Origin: Bombardia bombarda
Taxonomy: Eukaryota > Ascomycota > Sordariomycetes > Sordariales > Lasiosphaeriaceae
DNA length: 64,000 nt
Assembly (NCBI GenBank): GCA_030512295.1
Contig: JAULSR010000010.1
Location: 744,001-808,000 of the forward strand
Direction: 5' to 3'
Below the pieces are notes generated by a model. It had not been told where the DNA came from. It was given only the letters and a program-made list of their open reading frames with translations, and did no database searches. The stretch's first letter is position 1. Each line of letters begins with the position of its first letter. Below, piece by piece: positions 32,667-43,397 of this stretch. A program made the position numbers and the translations under genes.

Positions 32667-34343
32667 ATGTCTGCTCAATCACCATCAAGCGATGGCGCGG
32701 TGGACAACATGACAGAGCCGACCGTCGTCGCTGGTGCGGTAATAGCATCAGATAAATCGACGCGCAAACCACCGCCGCCCGAGAAGGCGTCCGACGTGCG
32801 CAGGCGCACCTGGGTCATCCTCTCCTTCTGGTTCATCGTCCTCTGCCTCCTGCCCATCTGGTGGAGGACCACCACTATCTACCGCGCCAACCTCCCCTTG
32901 GACGAGATGCTGGAATGGGCCGACGGCAAGGCTTGTCGCCCCGTCTTTCCCCTGCGCATCTCCATCCAGGCAGACGCTCTCCAGGAGCAGGAGGCCCAGA
33001 ACCTCCTCCGTCTCACCCAACACGCCCTCGACGACCTCAACGACTTTTCCGGACACCACCTGCGCCTGCAGCTATCCCCGCCGTCTACTGTCGAGCACCA
33101 GAGTCGAGATCGTGACGATGATACCGCCCTGATCATTCGTCTCGTCCCGGGCGAGTTCACCTCGTCGACCCTGGACCCATACGCCCCAATTCTCGACATC
33201 ACCTACCCTCCAAACACCATACCCTCCCCGACCTCGTCCTCGTCGTCCCTCGCGGCATATGTGGCCAGCCAACTGCGCACCACCTTTGCCGAGGAGCAAG
33301 CCATCATCTCGTATCTTCTCTCGACCAACTCGATGCCCACCGAGCACCGGCCCCAGGGCCTGACCCCCGAAGCCGCCGAGTCGCTCTCCAAGCGCACCAC
33401 GAGATCGCTCAAATACGCACCCACATACCACCTCACATTCTCCCTCTTTACGAGCGGGCCCCTGCCCAGCAGTTGGGACATTGAAGCCGCCATCGACAGC
33501 TACATGCGTCCCGTGCTCGATGTGCTCTCCCCGATACACAACTTCACCATCGACACCCAGGTGCAGCTGTACGCCTCGCCCGGGGTGCAAAGCCAGATCC
33601 TAAACAAGGAGGACCTCTCCTCCTTCGTCAACGCCGCCGAATGGCCTCTATCGCCCTCCATCGGTGGCGCCCCAACCATCAACTTTATCCTCTTCGTCGG
33701 CAACCAAACCATTGGCTCTACTGCGCCGTCATCAGACAACCCCGACGACGCCACCAACATAACAACCACCTCCTCGTGGCTACTACCCCAATGGGGCACA
33801 GTCTACCTCCTCTCCCTGCCCCCCTCCAGTCCGCACGTCTCCCTCGCCACCCTCAAACAACCCCTCCTGACCTTCACCTCCCACCTACTTTCCCTCACCG
33901 GCACGCCCCAATCCGGCTCCCTACCACTGCGCCTGTCAACACTGGCCCGCATCCGCTCCGCCGACCTCTTGCTGCGCGCCTCGTCCACGCTCGGCTCGCT
34001 CGCGCGGCTATCGCTCGCGCTGCCGTCCATTGCGATCCCGGGCAGCGTGGCGGACGGCGTGCAAAAGACGATGGCGCACCTGCGGCTGGCGTGCGAGACG
34101 CTGGGCGGCGCCGAGGGGCTGGCGCACGCGCGGATCGCCGAGGCGGAGGCGGAGAGGGCGTTTTTTGAGAAGAGCATGGTGGGCCAGCTGTATTTCCCGG
34201 ATGAGCACAAGATTGCCGTGTATCTGCCGCTGCTGGGGCCGATGGCGGTGCCGTTGGCGATGGGGCTGCTGAACATAGTTAAGGAGTGGACGAAGAGGAG
34301 GAGGGAGAAGAAGGAGAGGGGGGTGGAGAAGAAGAACGTGTAG
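32667..34343 (+). CDS. gpi17: GPI transamidase subunit PIG-S / Gpi17
   Basis: Single exon, 558 residues. Topology matches PIG-S: a short cytosolic N-terminus, a first membrane helix at about 48-66 (WVILSFWFIVLCLLPIWW), a large lumenal domain, and a second helix near 518-537 (YLPLLGPMAVPLAMGLLNIV) followed by a Lys/Arg tail facing the cytosol. The conserved stretch after helix 1 (IYRANLPLDEM) is typical. PIG-S is a subunit of the ER complex that replaces C-terminal signals of precursor proteins with a GPI anchor, and is needed for cell wall and surface proteins. I chose the ATG at 32667 over the earlier in-frame ATG at 32511 because the extra 52 residues would be an unusual basic extension. 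Confidence 0.85.
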   Translation: MSAQSPSSDGAVDNMTEPTVVAGAVIASDKSTRKPPPPEKASDVRRRTWVILSFWFIVLCLLPIWWRTTTIYRANLPLDEMLEWADGKACRPVFPLRISIQADALQEQEAQNLLRLTQHALDDLNDFSGHHLRLQLSPPSTVEHQSRDRDDDTALIIRLVPGEFTSSTLDPYAPILDITYPPNTIPSPTSSSSSLAAYVASQLRTTFAEEQAIISYLLSTNSMPTEHRPQGLTPEAAESLSKRTTRSLKYAPTYHLTFSLFTSGPLPSSWDIEAAIDSYMRPVLDVLSPIHNFTIDTQVQLYASPGVQSQILNKEDLSSFVNAAEWPLSPSIGGAPTINFILFVGNQTIGSTAPSSDNPDDATNITTTSSWLLPQWGTVYLLSLPPSSPHVSLATLKQPLLTFTSHLLSLTGTPQSGSLPLRLSTLARIRSADLLLRASSTLGSLARLSLALPSIAIPGSVADGVQKTMAHLRLACETLGGAEGLAHARIAEAEAERAFFEKSMVGQLYFPDEHKIAVYLPLLGPMAVPLAMGLLNIVKEWTKRRREKKERGVEKKNV

Positions 34344-34651
34344 ACTTGGCCATTGGGACTGATGGCTGTGTATAAGTGGCGTTGTGGGGTCTTTTGCTCA
34401 TTAATGCATCGCGGGCGCGGTAAAACATGTTTCAATATTGGGGTAATTCTGAGGGTATCTGCCTACAACATGTAGGCCAGCATCCAGGGAGACGTAGTAC
34501 TTTTGCTGCGGTGGACTTGGAGGAGTAGAAGACTCCAGCCATATTATTAGACACTAATGACTAAATTTTTTTTTTAAATGAGCTCGTATTTCTAGCCCCA
34601 AAACCAACCTTCAATGAACTAAAAATATTACACCGAACTCAACGCCTTCTC
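34344..34651. other. Shared 3' region, PIG-S and P450
   Basis: AT-rich spacer between convergent stop codons, including a run of about ten T at 34565-34574. No gene. Confidence 0.5.
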
Positions 34652-36493
34652 TCAAAACCGCCGCCCCCGCCTCCTCATCCTCACCGGCACAGGCCTATCA
34701 GGCGGCAACACGCCGATGGGGAAATAATGCATATCAGGCCTCGTCTTACACGCGGCGTCCCGGTCCTCCAGCTCAATGTCAAACTCGCGCAGCATCATGG
34801 CCACGCACGACATGATCTCCTGCTTCGCAAAGAAGCGCCCCGGACACATCTTGGTACCCCCGCCGTACGGGTAGTAGAAGCCCTGGATGCCGCTGGTCAC
34901 CACCTTGGCCGTCTTGTCGTCCTCGCCCGACCTTTCCCTTGTCGTCGTCGTCGGCTTGGTCCCAAAATCGCCGGTGGTCTTGCGTATCGGACCGCTCGCC
35001 GGGTCGTCCGGATACTCGAGGAAGCGCTCCGCCCAAAATGTATCAAGCGGGTGGTCGTCAGAGTTCCAGAACCCGTCGTCGTGGTGGGCGAACCACGACA
35101 GCGAGAGCAGCGTCGCGGGGCGCTCCATCGTCCAGCCGGCTAGCGTGATGTTTGGGCTCAGCGGCGCGCGCGCGGCCGTCGTGGCGGAGCTCATGCGCAG
35201 CGCCTCCATGTACGCCGACGTCAGCAGGGGCTGGCTGTACAGCTTGGCCGGGTCGAGCCTGCCTGTGCTGTCATCAAAGCACGGCAGGACCTCGGCCAGC
35301 ACGCGCGCCGTGACTGAGGGATCCTGCAAAATTCCTAAAAGAGTCCACATGGCCGCGGGGATGGCGTTGGCGTTGGTGCCCCAGATGAGGCCGAGCTCGA
35401 ACGAGGCGCCGGCGTCGTCGGACAGGCCTGCCTTGGGGATGGACACGCTGCGGTGGCGGACGAGGCGCGTGCCCCAGAGGGGGTCCCACTCGGCGTTCTC
35501 GAAGAGGTCCGTGTCGGTGTAGTCGAAGCGCGCGAGGGCGGTCTGCCGCCAGAGCTTGACGGCGGCGAGGGCGCGGTCGCGGGCGGCGTGGGCTGAGGGC
35601 GCGAGCCAGCGCGGGACGCGGCCGAAGAGGGCGAGCATGTGGCTGTCAAAGGTCCAGAAGTCGGCGACGAAGGAGGGGCTTTGATGGAGGAGGAGCGAGC
35701 CGCAGAGGGTCTCGGTCGAGGCGCGGAACATTTCGTCGCGCAGGAATTGGTAGAGGTCGGGAAGGCAAGTCCAGCCGTGGGCGTCCATTCTGGAAGATGA
35801 TTGGGAAACGGCCGCTGCTGCCTGCAGACGAGCTGAGAAGACAGTGACCATGCGGTCCATCATGGCGTCGAGGGCGGTCCCGTTGAGCTTGGTGTGCAGG
35901 TCCGTGTGCATGATGTGGAAGATACGGTGGGCTGGATCCATGGTCTCGAAGCCTTCGGCTGGCTTGGGATTGACGCCCGAGTCGTCGCCGTAGAGGATCT
36001 TCATGTCAGCCGGCGGCACGTTGAACTGGTCGCGCAGCGACACAACGGAGAGCGGCTTCGACGTCAGGTCCCGCGAGGCCTTGAACATGGCCAACACTGC
36101 CTCGCCGGGCGGCATGAAGTAATAGGTCTCGCCGCCGACTAGGAGGCGGAATGGAATCTTTCCAAAGCGCTTACTTTTCGGGGGTTGGTGTGTCAGCGGT
36201 GTGTGTCTGTGATAGGCACGATTTACTTACAGCGCGTTAGTCAGGAATGATTCAGGCTTCGTCGCGAACTGGAAGGTATTCCCAAGAAGAGGAACGAGGT
36301 ACGGCATTGGTGGCGGCCTGGCTCCATTCTGTCCGCTAGACGCTTTGCTCTTGATCACATAGGCCGAAATGGAGGTTATGAGATATGTGACGAGCAGTGG
36401 CAGGATCACCAGACCCACGATGGTGATGCGCCCATCCCACCACGTCCATGCACTGCATGCATCAAGCGCATATTTTACCAAGTTCGAGGCCAT
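34652..36493 (-). CDS. Cytochrome P450 (CYP7/8-like)
   Basis: Two exons: 36493-36231 and 36173-34652; 594 residues. An N-terminal membrane anchor (ITIVGLVILPLLVTYLITSI, about residues 22-45) is followed by a proline hinge (ARPPPMPYLVPLLGN). The I-helix region lies around LGLIWGTNANAIP, where the usual acid/Thr pair is replaced by Asn-rich sequence as in CYP7/CYP8-type P450s. The K-helix ExxR is EALR. The heme loop YGGGTKMCPGRFFA contains the heme thiolate Cys, with Tyr in place of the usual Phe of FxxGxxxCxG. The length above about 520 comes partly from the acidic/Thr-rich insert TKPTTTTRERSGEDDKTA before the heme loop. Substrate unknown. The neighbour downstream of its promoter is a catalase gene. 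Confidence 0.88.
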
Positions 36494-37201
36494 TTCTTGC
36501 CGTTTGCTCGTCGACGTTTACTTCATGAGAGCACCTTCCGACTGCAGTGAGATTGAAAGGTGAGAAAACAGATTGATGGGCGCAAGATGATGGAAAACCC
36601 GAAAGCCGATGCACCCCCTGTCGATCTTCAGCCCTGGCAAGGGTGGCATGATTTTTCTTTTGGGAATGACAATCGAGCAGCACGCACAAGTGGTGGCGGC
36701 GATGAATCCTATTGGCAGGTGGGGGCGAGCAATCAGATTGTGTCGTTGGCCCGTCTCAGACTTCAATTGAAGGGGCATCTTGATTGTCAGGTGCTTTGTT
36801 CCTCGGTCAAAAGGATCCAAGATAAGGTGCCTCCAACATGAAAGAAATGGCTATGATGCAACTATAAATATCTTTGCGACAGTTCGGAGTTCATGTTGAG
36901 GACTCCTTCTTTGGATCTGGCAACGCGCCCCCTTTACCATTATTTACTTTGTACCACCATGTATGCAACTTGGTACAACCCGAAAAGCTTCTTACAAACC
37001 AACTCATGAACCCAACAAAACCGAGAATTACACTTTTAACTACCACAGCTTATCCGCATCCCCATTTTCAACCATATAAAAGGTATTACAATAGCATATA
37101 GTAGGAGTTGGTTACCCAAGAGGCAACGGTAGTGTTTTGGCTCGAGTAGTTCTGGCCCTGCTCGATACCATATCATACAAAAGCAGATACCCAACCCCAT
37201 A
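36494..37201. other. P450 promoter / catalase 3' flank
   Basis: 708 bases between two minus-strand genes. No gene is supported, and the short frames have no conserved look. Confidence 0.45.
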
Positions 37202-38698
37202 TCACACCATCGCAAGCACAGCCTTCCGCAAATCCTCCCCCAACTTCGGCGAGACACGCGAAAACATTTCAAAAGCAGGCTCCCACAACAGCTTATCCGC
37301 AGCGCCCAAATGACCCGCCAAGTTGCGCACCAGACTCTCCTGCTGACCCTCCTGCCTCCCCAGCACATTGTCCCAAAACATGCGCGCCTGCACAAAATCC
37401 TCGTCCGTCACCTCGCTCGTATAGCTCGCAACAGTGCCCCTGACCCACGTGTCATGCGCCGCAGCCGCAGACGACGGGCAGCCAAACGTCACAGGCCTCA
37501 GCGCCGAGCGCACATAGTTCGGATCCCCACCATAGTTCCCATTAATGGTCGCAAACCCGTCACGCTGGTAGGGGTTGTACACGGGCGCGACGGGCCGGTT
37601 GCAGGGCAGCTGCTGGTAGTTGACGCCGAGGCGGTAGCGGGCGGCGTCGGGATAGGCAAACATGCGGGCCTGGAAGATGGGGTCGGCCGAGGGCGCGACG
37701 CCGGGGACCATGGTCGAGGGCGAGAAGGCGGCCTGCTCGATGTCGGCAAAGTAGTTTTGCGGGTTTTTGTTCATGGTCAGCGTGCCGACGGGCTGCAGGG
37801 GGAAGTCGGCGTGCGGCCAGACCTGGGTCATGTCGAATATGTTCCAGCGGTAATGTTCGGCTTGCTGGGGCGTCATGGCTTGGACGTAGAGGGTCCACGA
37901 GGGGAAGTTGCCGTCGGCGATGGCGTTGTAGAGGTCGGCGGTGTGGTTGTCGGGGTCGGCGCCGGCAAGACGGGCGGCCTCGTCGGGGGACATGTTGGTG
38001 TTGCCTTGGTTGGATTTGAAGTGAAACTTGACGTAGTGGAATGTGCCGTCGTCCTTGGTGAGCTTGTAGGTGTGCCCGCTGTAGCCGTTGACGTAGCGGA
38101 CTGATTTGGGGATGCCGCGGCCGCTGAAGAGGTGCATCAGGGCGTGGGTGCCTTCTTGGTTGTTGGTGTGGAAGTCCCAGAACATGGTGTTGTCGACGAG
38201 GTTGGTGGCGGGGTGGCGCTTGTGGGAGCGGTTGAGGGAGGGGAACTTGATGGGATCGCGGACGAAGAAGACGGGGATGTCGTTGAAGACAAAGTCCTGG
38301 TTGCCCTCTTCGGTGAAGATCTTGAGGGCCCAGCCTCGGACGTCTCTGACAGTCTCGGCGCTGCCTCGCTCGGGGCCGACGGTGGAGACGCGGAGGAGGG
38401 TCTTGCTCTTGGTGCCGATGCCGTTGAGGAACTTGGCCGATGTCAAGTGCGAGATGTCGTGGGTGACTTCGAATTCGCCCAAGGCGCCAACGGCTCGAGC
38501 GTGTACCACTCTCTCAGGAATGCGCTCACGGCTGAAGTGTGCAAGGACCTCGATGAGCTGTGTGTCTTGAAGAAGCATGAGCCCCTTGACGGGGGAACCA
38601 TCGCTGAATCGCTGGGCAGTGGCTGCATCGGCATATGGGCAACCTGTTGCGGTATTATTGAGTACATGTACTGGATTAGATGTTAAGATCAATGTCAA
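37202..38698 (-). CDS. Catalase, small-subunit heme type
   Basis: Intronless, 498 residues. The catalytic His66 (ERVVHARAVG) and Asn139 (DFVFNDIPVFF) are 73 residues apart, as in bovine liver catalase (75 and 148). The proximal heme ligand Tyr349 lies in RMFAYPDAARYRLG, the usual R-x3-Y motif. The enzyme splits two H2O2 into O2 and water. The length fits the small-subunit class with NADPH-site geometry, not the large-subunit class with an extra C-terminal domain. There is no signal peptide and no PTS1 (it ends LAMV), so the site is probably cytosolic. GALGEF replaces the common GAFGYF near the heme. Its promoter is shared with the divergent GMC oxidoreductase gene. Confidence 0.95.
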   Translation of the reverse strand: MTLILTSNPVHVLNNTATGCPYADAATAQRFSDGSPVKGLMLLQDTQLIEVLAHFSRERIPERVVHARAVGALGEFEVTHDISHLTSAKFLNGIGTKSKTLLRVSTVGPERGSAETVRDVRGWALKIFTEEGNQDFVFNDIPVFFVRDPIKFPSLNRSHKRHPATNLVDNTMFWDFHTNNQEGTHALMHLFSGRGIPKSVRYVNGYSGHTYKLTKDDGTFHYVKFHFKSNQGNTNMSPDEAARLAGADPDNHTADLYNAIADGNFPSWTLYVQAMTPQQAEHYRWNIFDMTQVWPHADFPLQPVGTLTMNKNPQNYFADIEQAAFSPSTMVPGVAPSADPIFQARMFAYPDAARYRLGVNYQQLPCNRPVAPVYNPYQRDGFATINGNYGGDPNYVRSALRPVTFGCPSSAAAAHDTWVRGTVASYTSEVTDEDFVQARMFWDNVLGRQEGQQESLVRNLAGHLGAADKLLWEPAFEMFSRVSPKLGEDLRKAVLAMV

Positions 38699-38825
38699 AT
38701 ACCTTCTGCCAGGGTGTACACTGGTGTTTTGGTTTTGATTGACTCCATCTCCATTTCCGAAGGATAAACCGGGTGAGAGAGTATGTGTCGAAAGGTCTGG
38801 TGGTATTATGGAGGCAGTGGCTGTT

Positions 38826-38885
38826 GATGTCGATGTCGATGTCGATGTCGATGTCGATGTCGATGTCGATGTCGATGTCGATGTC
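38826..38885. repeat. (GATGTC)10 microsatellite
   Basis: Ten perfect hexamer units, about 130-190 bases upstream of the catalase start codon. Confidence 0.95.
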
Positions 38886-39882
38886 GAATTATGATTTCAT
38901 GTTTCAGCTGTGAGATTGACGAGTCTTTATGATCCATGGCCATGCTGCAACGGCCAACAATATAGCTGGGCGAAGAGTGAAGACCACGCAAATGCGCATG
39001 GTGCAACTTTGCAAGGCTGGTTTCCGAGAGTCAAAAGTCGAGTCTCAGTAAGCCATGTACGAGGTATCTCCGGCTGGCCAACAAGAGGTTGAGCCTGCAG
39101 CGGGAACAGCTGACGGGGATAGTGCTGTTGGTGTGCAAGAATAAAAGTGGGCCTCCCACCCCACGACGAATCCCCTTTCCGGATTCGCTTCGGCATCTTT
39201 CGGGGTCTGGTCCAGGGAGTTGTGTCGCACTTCTACATATCGGAATGGTCTCGGCATCGCGCACTGCCCTTGATTTCTTTCTCGTACTCATTGCTGATGA
39301 CCTCATTGCAAAATCTCTTGTTGAACTTTTGGTCTTGATATTTTTTCCATCGGTCAGTTGCACATGACAAGTTCTCGGTATCGCTCGAAACCTCAACTTC
39401 GGTTGTCTGATAGTGGAATGAGTACAGTCGCGGTTGGGTTCTTACTCAGCCTTTTGTTTTGAGATAAACTGCGGTACTACTCATAGTCTGATGCTTTGTG
39501 CATTGACGTCACCGACCTATCCGAGACTTCGCTTGCACTTCCGAGTCAGCACCTACAGGAAGCCCGTCCCGAGTGGCTCCCGAATTCCGTTGTCTTTTCT
39601 GGTTCCGTGCAACAATTTCCAGACTGTCAGTCAATTGGTGCATTCAGTTCAGTTTACCTGTTTCAATGTATTGCATTGCACACTGCATAGCTGATGGACA
39701 TCTCTTCTCAATGCCCCTTAGCTCGATATGGCTCGACCAAGCTCATCGGCCTTTCCGGAGCGACATCAACAACATCCCGAGATCCACTTGGAATCGAACG
39801 TGTTCGATCTTGATAACTTTCTATGACTCTGTTGTATAAAGATGAAGACGTGTTTGCATGTTGTGCATCATGACCTTCCACT

Positions 39883-39917
39883 CCATCAGCATCATCAGCA
39901 TCATCAACACCATCAGC
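39883..39917. repeat. CAT/CAG trinucleotide-type repeat
   Basis: Imperfect repeats of catcatcag in the 5' leader of the GMC gene. The upstream in-frame ATG at 39842 would translate these as a His/Gln run, one reason to prefer the start at 39986. Confidence 0.8.
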
Positions 39918-39985
39918 TTAACAGGCATCATCCCAGACAATATCCACATTATACCTTCCCCAAAACTGACCAACCCCGATCCACC

Positions 39986-41852
39986 ATGTCCAACATTGTA
40001 GATCTCCAGACTGAGTTCGACTTCATTGTCGTCGGAGGTGAGTCAAACACCACAGCTTCCCTCAGCATACCTAAACTAACAACCCCAGGTGGCACCGCCG
40101 GATGCGCCGTCGCCGGCCGTCTTGCCGAGAACCCCAAGGTCAAGATCCTCATCATCGAAGCCGGCATCACCAACCCGGGCGATGTCGACGCCATCACGAC
40201 CCCGGCCCGCGCCTTCGAGCTGCGCGACAGCAAGTACGACTGGGCCTACAAGACCACCATGATCGACCGTCCCGACTACACGCGCGTCGAGAAGCCCAAC
40301 ACGCGCGGCAAGACCCTCGGCGGCAGCAGCTGCCTCAACTACTACACCTGGATCCCCGGCAGCGCCGCCACCTTCGACGACTGGGCCGAGTTCGGCGGCG
40401 ACGACTGGACCTGGAACAAGCTCCAGCCCTACTTCTACAAGCCCGCCACCTACCACGACGACAAGAAGCTCTTCTCGCCCGAGCTCAAGTACATCGGCAG
40501 CAGCAACGGGCCCATCCCCATCTCCCACTCGGACCTCATCCCCGAGGTCGCCGGCTTCCGCGACGCCCTGACCAAGGCCTGGGTCAGCAAGGGCCACCCC
40601 TTGACCGACGACGTCCACAGCGGCACCATGGCCGGCCTCTGGAAGTGCCTCAACAGCATCTACGCCGGCAAGCGCTCCTCCTCGTGGATGTACCTCACCA
40701 ACAAACCCAACGTCGTCGTCCTCGGCAAGACCAACTCGCGCAAGCTGCTCATCGAGCACGGCAAAGCCGTCGGCGTCCAGGTCATCGGCCCCGACGGCGC
40801 CGACTATTCCTTCCGCGCCAAGCACGAGGTCGTCGTCTCATCCGGCGTCTTCGAGTCCCCCAAGCTCCTCATGCTCTCCGGCATCGGCCCCAAAGCCGCC
40901 CTCGCGCGCCTCGGCATCCCCGCCGTCGTGGACTCGCCCCACGTCGGCCAGAACCTCCTCGACCACCCGATCCTGCCGCACGTCTTCCGCCTCAAGGACG
41001 GCTACGGCCTCGACAACCACCTGCTGCGCGCCGGGCTCGAGAAGGACGCGGCCGTGTCCGCCTACCGCTGGAAGAACCAGGGCCCCTACACCTCGGGCCT
41101 GCTCGAGCTCGTCGGCCTGCCGCGCATCGACGACCGGCTGGCTACGATCCCAGAGTACGTGGCGGCGAGGGAGGCCAACGGCGGACGCGACCCCTTTGGG
41201 CCGGGCGGCCAGCCGCACTTCGAGATTGACTTCGTGCCCATGTTCTCGGACGCCTTCCAGTGGCATATCCCGGCGGCCCCGCGGGGTGACTACATGACGG
41301 TCATTGTCGATCTGCTGCGCCCGCTGTCAAAGACGGGGACGGTTGAGCTGAACTCGACGGACCCGCTGGTGCAGCCCAAGATCAACCTCAACTTCTTTGC
41401 CGAGGATCTGGATATCGTGGCGATGCGGGAGGGTGTGAGGTGGGTGGACGATGTGCTCATGACGGGCGAGGGCATGAGGGATATCATCGAGGAGGACTAT
41501 CCGTGGGCGATGCCGCGCCACTCGGATGAGGCGATGAATAAGATGATTTTGGAGCGGTCGCAGACTGGATTTCGTGAGCACTCCTATTCTGTTCTTTGTT
41601 GACGCTTTGTGGATGGCAAGCTGACTTGATATGTGTGTGACAGACCCCTGTGGCAGCGCCCGCATGGGCAAGGACATTGGCCAGGGTGTTGTTGACAGCC
41701 AGCTGCGCGTCTTTGGCGTCGAACAGCTGCGGGTTGTTGATGCTTCGGTCATTCCTGTCATCCCTGACTGCCGGATTCAGAACTCAGTGTACATGATTGC
41801 CGAGAAGGCGGCTGATATGATCAAGGCCGCCTATCCTGATCTGTATGCTTAG
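39986..41852 (+). CDS. GMC oxidoreductase
   Basis: Three exons: 39986-40037, 40089-41573, 41644-41852; 581 residues. The FAD-binding Rossmann turn DFIVVGGGTAGCAVAGRLAE spans intron 1. GMC signature 1 is GKTLGGSSCLNYYTWIPG and signature 2 is SSGVFESPKLLMLSGIG. The C-terminal catalytic region begins FHPCGSARMGKDIGQG after intron 2, supplying the first catalytic His. At the place of the second catalytic His/Asn (as in IPSAH of aryl-alcohol oxidase) this protein has Arg (IPDCRIQNSVYMIAEKAAD). I recall this DCR variant as common in a fungal subgroup. Members oxidise alcohols or sugars, many reducing O2 to H2O2. There is no signal peptide, so it is intracellular. Substrate unknown. Confidence 0.88.
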
Positions 41853-42632
41853 ATTGGGCCTGATGTGCATGGACGTCTGAGAATGGCGGTGGGGATGTCT
41901 GAGTTTGGAAAGATAGACGGGGTTTGGTGTATTGACTTTGATGAATGAATAGGCAGTTCTTTATGGCGGATTGGTAGTTGATAGCAAGCTGAGTATTAGC
42001 TCTTTTGTCAGTTGATAAAGTAAAATAGAATCCAGATTGTCAGTTCCAGTGAGTATTGCCCCGATTCGTGGCACACGATTGTCAACATACCTGAACTAGA
42101 TGTGTGTCGAGAAGTAAATATCGGGGATGACAACTCGTGGCTACGATCCGAGTGTAGCTTGAACAAAGCTGCCATCTCGGAATAACAGGCTTTGGTTCGT
42201 TACTCGTGCACTATTCAGCTATCAGCTCCGCAAGGCAACCTCTCCAGGTAGCATCCGTATCTTTCGAGTCTCAGGCAGAAACTGATATCATTGGGTTCCG
42301 TCCTCTGTGTTGTCCTTCACAGAAGATGCAAAGTGTTGCAGGAACCCGGCTTTCGGATTCGGGTACCAAGAAAACCCGGTGAAATGCGTAATCAGTCCAA
42401 GTTTGTCATGTGGTACAGCCACCACATCTTGCTATCACGTAACTCAACGGTGACATGAACTCGGGAGACAGCATGGCTGGCCACCTGCTGATCGCTCATG
42501 TCCGACGGTGTTCCGACTTCTGTCTATAAAGGCAGCCTTAGCAAGACACGTAAGTGAAATAGGCCGATAGACACGACAACAGACTGCCACAACACCATTG
42601 TACCTGATCCGCAAGACATTCAAACCTCCAGA
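41853..42632. other. Intergenic, promoter of the small secreted protein gene
   Basis: 780 bases, no gene seen. TATAAA at 42525-42530 sits 103 bases upstream of the next start codon. Confidence 0.45.
42525..42530 (+). promoter_or_regulatory. TATA box
   Basis: TATAAA in gtctataaaggc, 103 bases before the ATG at 42633; position and context fit a core promoter. Confidence 0.5.
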
Positions 42633-43288
42633 ATGCCTTCCATTCTTCTCCCTCTCCTGCTGATGCTCCTCCCTGGATGCGTCCAAGCAGGACGCATATT
42701 AGCGCGACTGGAGAGAGAGGCGGCACAAAGCAGCAGCTCGACAGAATGGCAACCACTACCCCCCGATGCTGTTAACACGATTCTTTCCGGCGGCGCACTA
42801 CAACCTGAGGCTGTCAACACGATCCCTTCCGGCCCCCCACAACCCAATGCTATTATCAACACGATCCCCCCGGCAAACCCCCCAACGAGCCACGGGAACC
42901 AGGCGTCGTCATGCCTCGTTCCATCTCCGAGGCACCAACAAGAACCACAACGGTCGCCGCCTTCACCACCACCTACACCTCCCCGTCCTGGATCACCATC
43001 CCTGTCGCGCAGATGACGTCTGACCCCTTCTGCCACAACGAGGCCGACCCGGACGAAGGCATCGGCAACCACTGCGTCTGCAGCAACGGCGAGACCGTCA
43101 GCGTCATCCCGTGGACGACGGGGGGGAACATTTCGGACTACCAGCCGTGTGCGTACACCACGGCGGCTTATATTGCAAAGATCAGTGATACTCCTCCGTG
43201 CCATGCGGTGCCGATTACGACCGTGTTTGCGGTCGCGGATGGGACGACGATTCCGATCACTACTAGCATGGTGACGTGTGTGGGCTGA
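42633..43288 (+). CDS. Small secreted protein, frame join unresolved
   Basis: The first frame starts at 42633 with a clear signal peptide (MPSILLPLLLMLLPGCVQA, cleavage after residue 19). It continues through a low-complexity part with three spaced repeats (DAVNTILSG, EAVNTIPSG, NAIINTIPP). A second frame carries a Thr-rich then Cys-containing domain (TTTYTSPSWITIPVAQM, FCHNEADPDEGIGNHCVCSN, PCAYTTAAYIA, ending VTCVG) to the stop at 43288. Joining needs an intron of length 2 modulo 3. One possibility is gtcaac at 42813 to gag at 42931 (119 nt), but the donor is weak. The alternative is a frameshift. It looks like an effector-type or wall-associated protein; I do not recognise the family. Confidence 0.55.
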
Positions 43289-43397
43289 TGGTGGGTGGTG
43301 GTGTGTTGGGGTGTCGCGGGGCGGAGGATTGGGGGTTTAGAACGGAAGGATGAAGAAGTAAATGTTCTGCGGTGCAAAAAAAGAAGAATTACTCTTC

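Larger units (their letters stand above)
38699..39985. promoter_or_regulatory. Divergent promoter region, catalase / GMC oxidoreductase
   Basis: 1.29 kb between two divergent start codons, with no supportable gene. It holds ten perfect GATGTC units near the catalase side and a CAT/CAG repeat in the GMC leader, plus TATAAA at about 39835 ahead of the GMC gene. Co-regulation of the pair is possible but not shown by the sequence. Confidence 0.5.

Noticed and set aside
32747..32755. Another ATCAGATAA element
   Set aside because: It lies inside the PIG-S coding sequence, so it is more likely a chance match than a promoter element.
39842..39985. N-terminal extension of the GMC protein from an earlier ATG
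   Set aside because: It would add a His/Gln repeat stretch; the ATG at 39986 lies directly before the FAD-binding start, as in the family.
26430..41852. Secondary-metabolite cluster with questin-oxidase-like, P450, GMC and acyl-CoA synthetase genes
   Set aside because: No polyketide synthase, NRPS, terpene cyclase or cluster transcription factor is present, and a housekeeping gene (PIG-S) sits in the middle.
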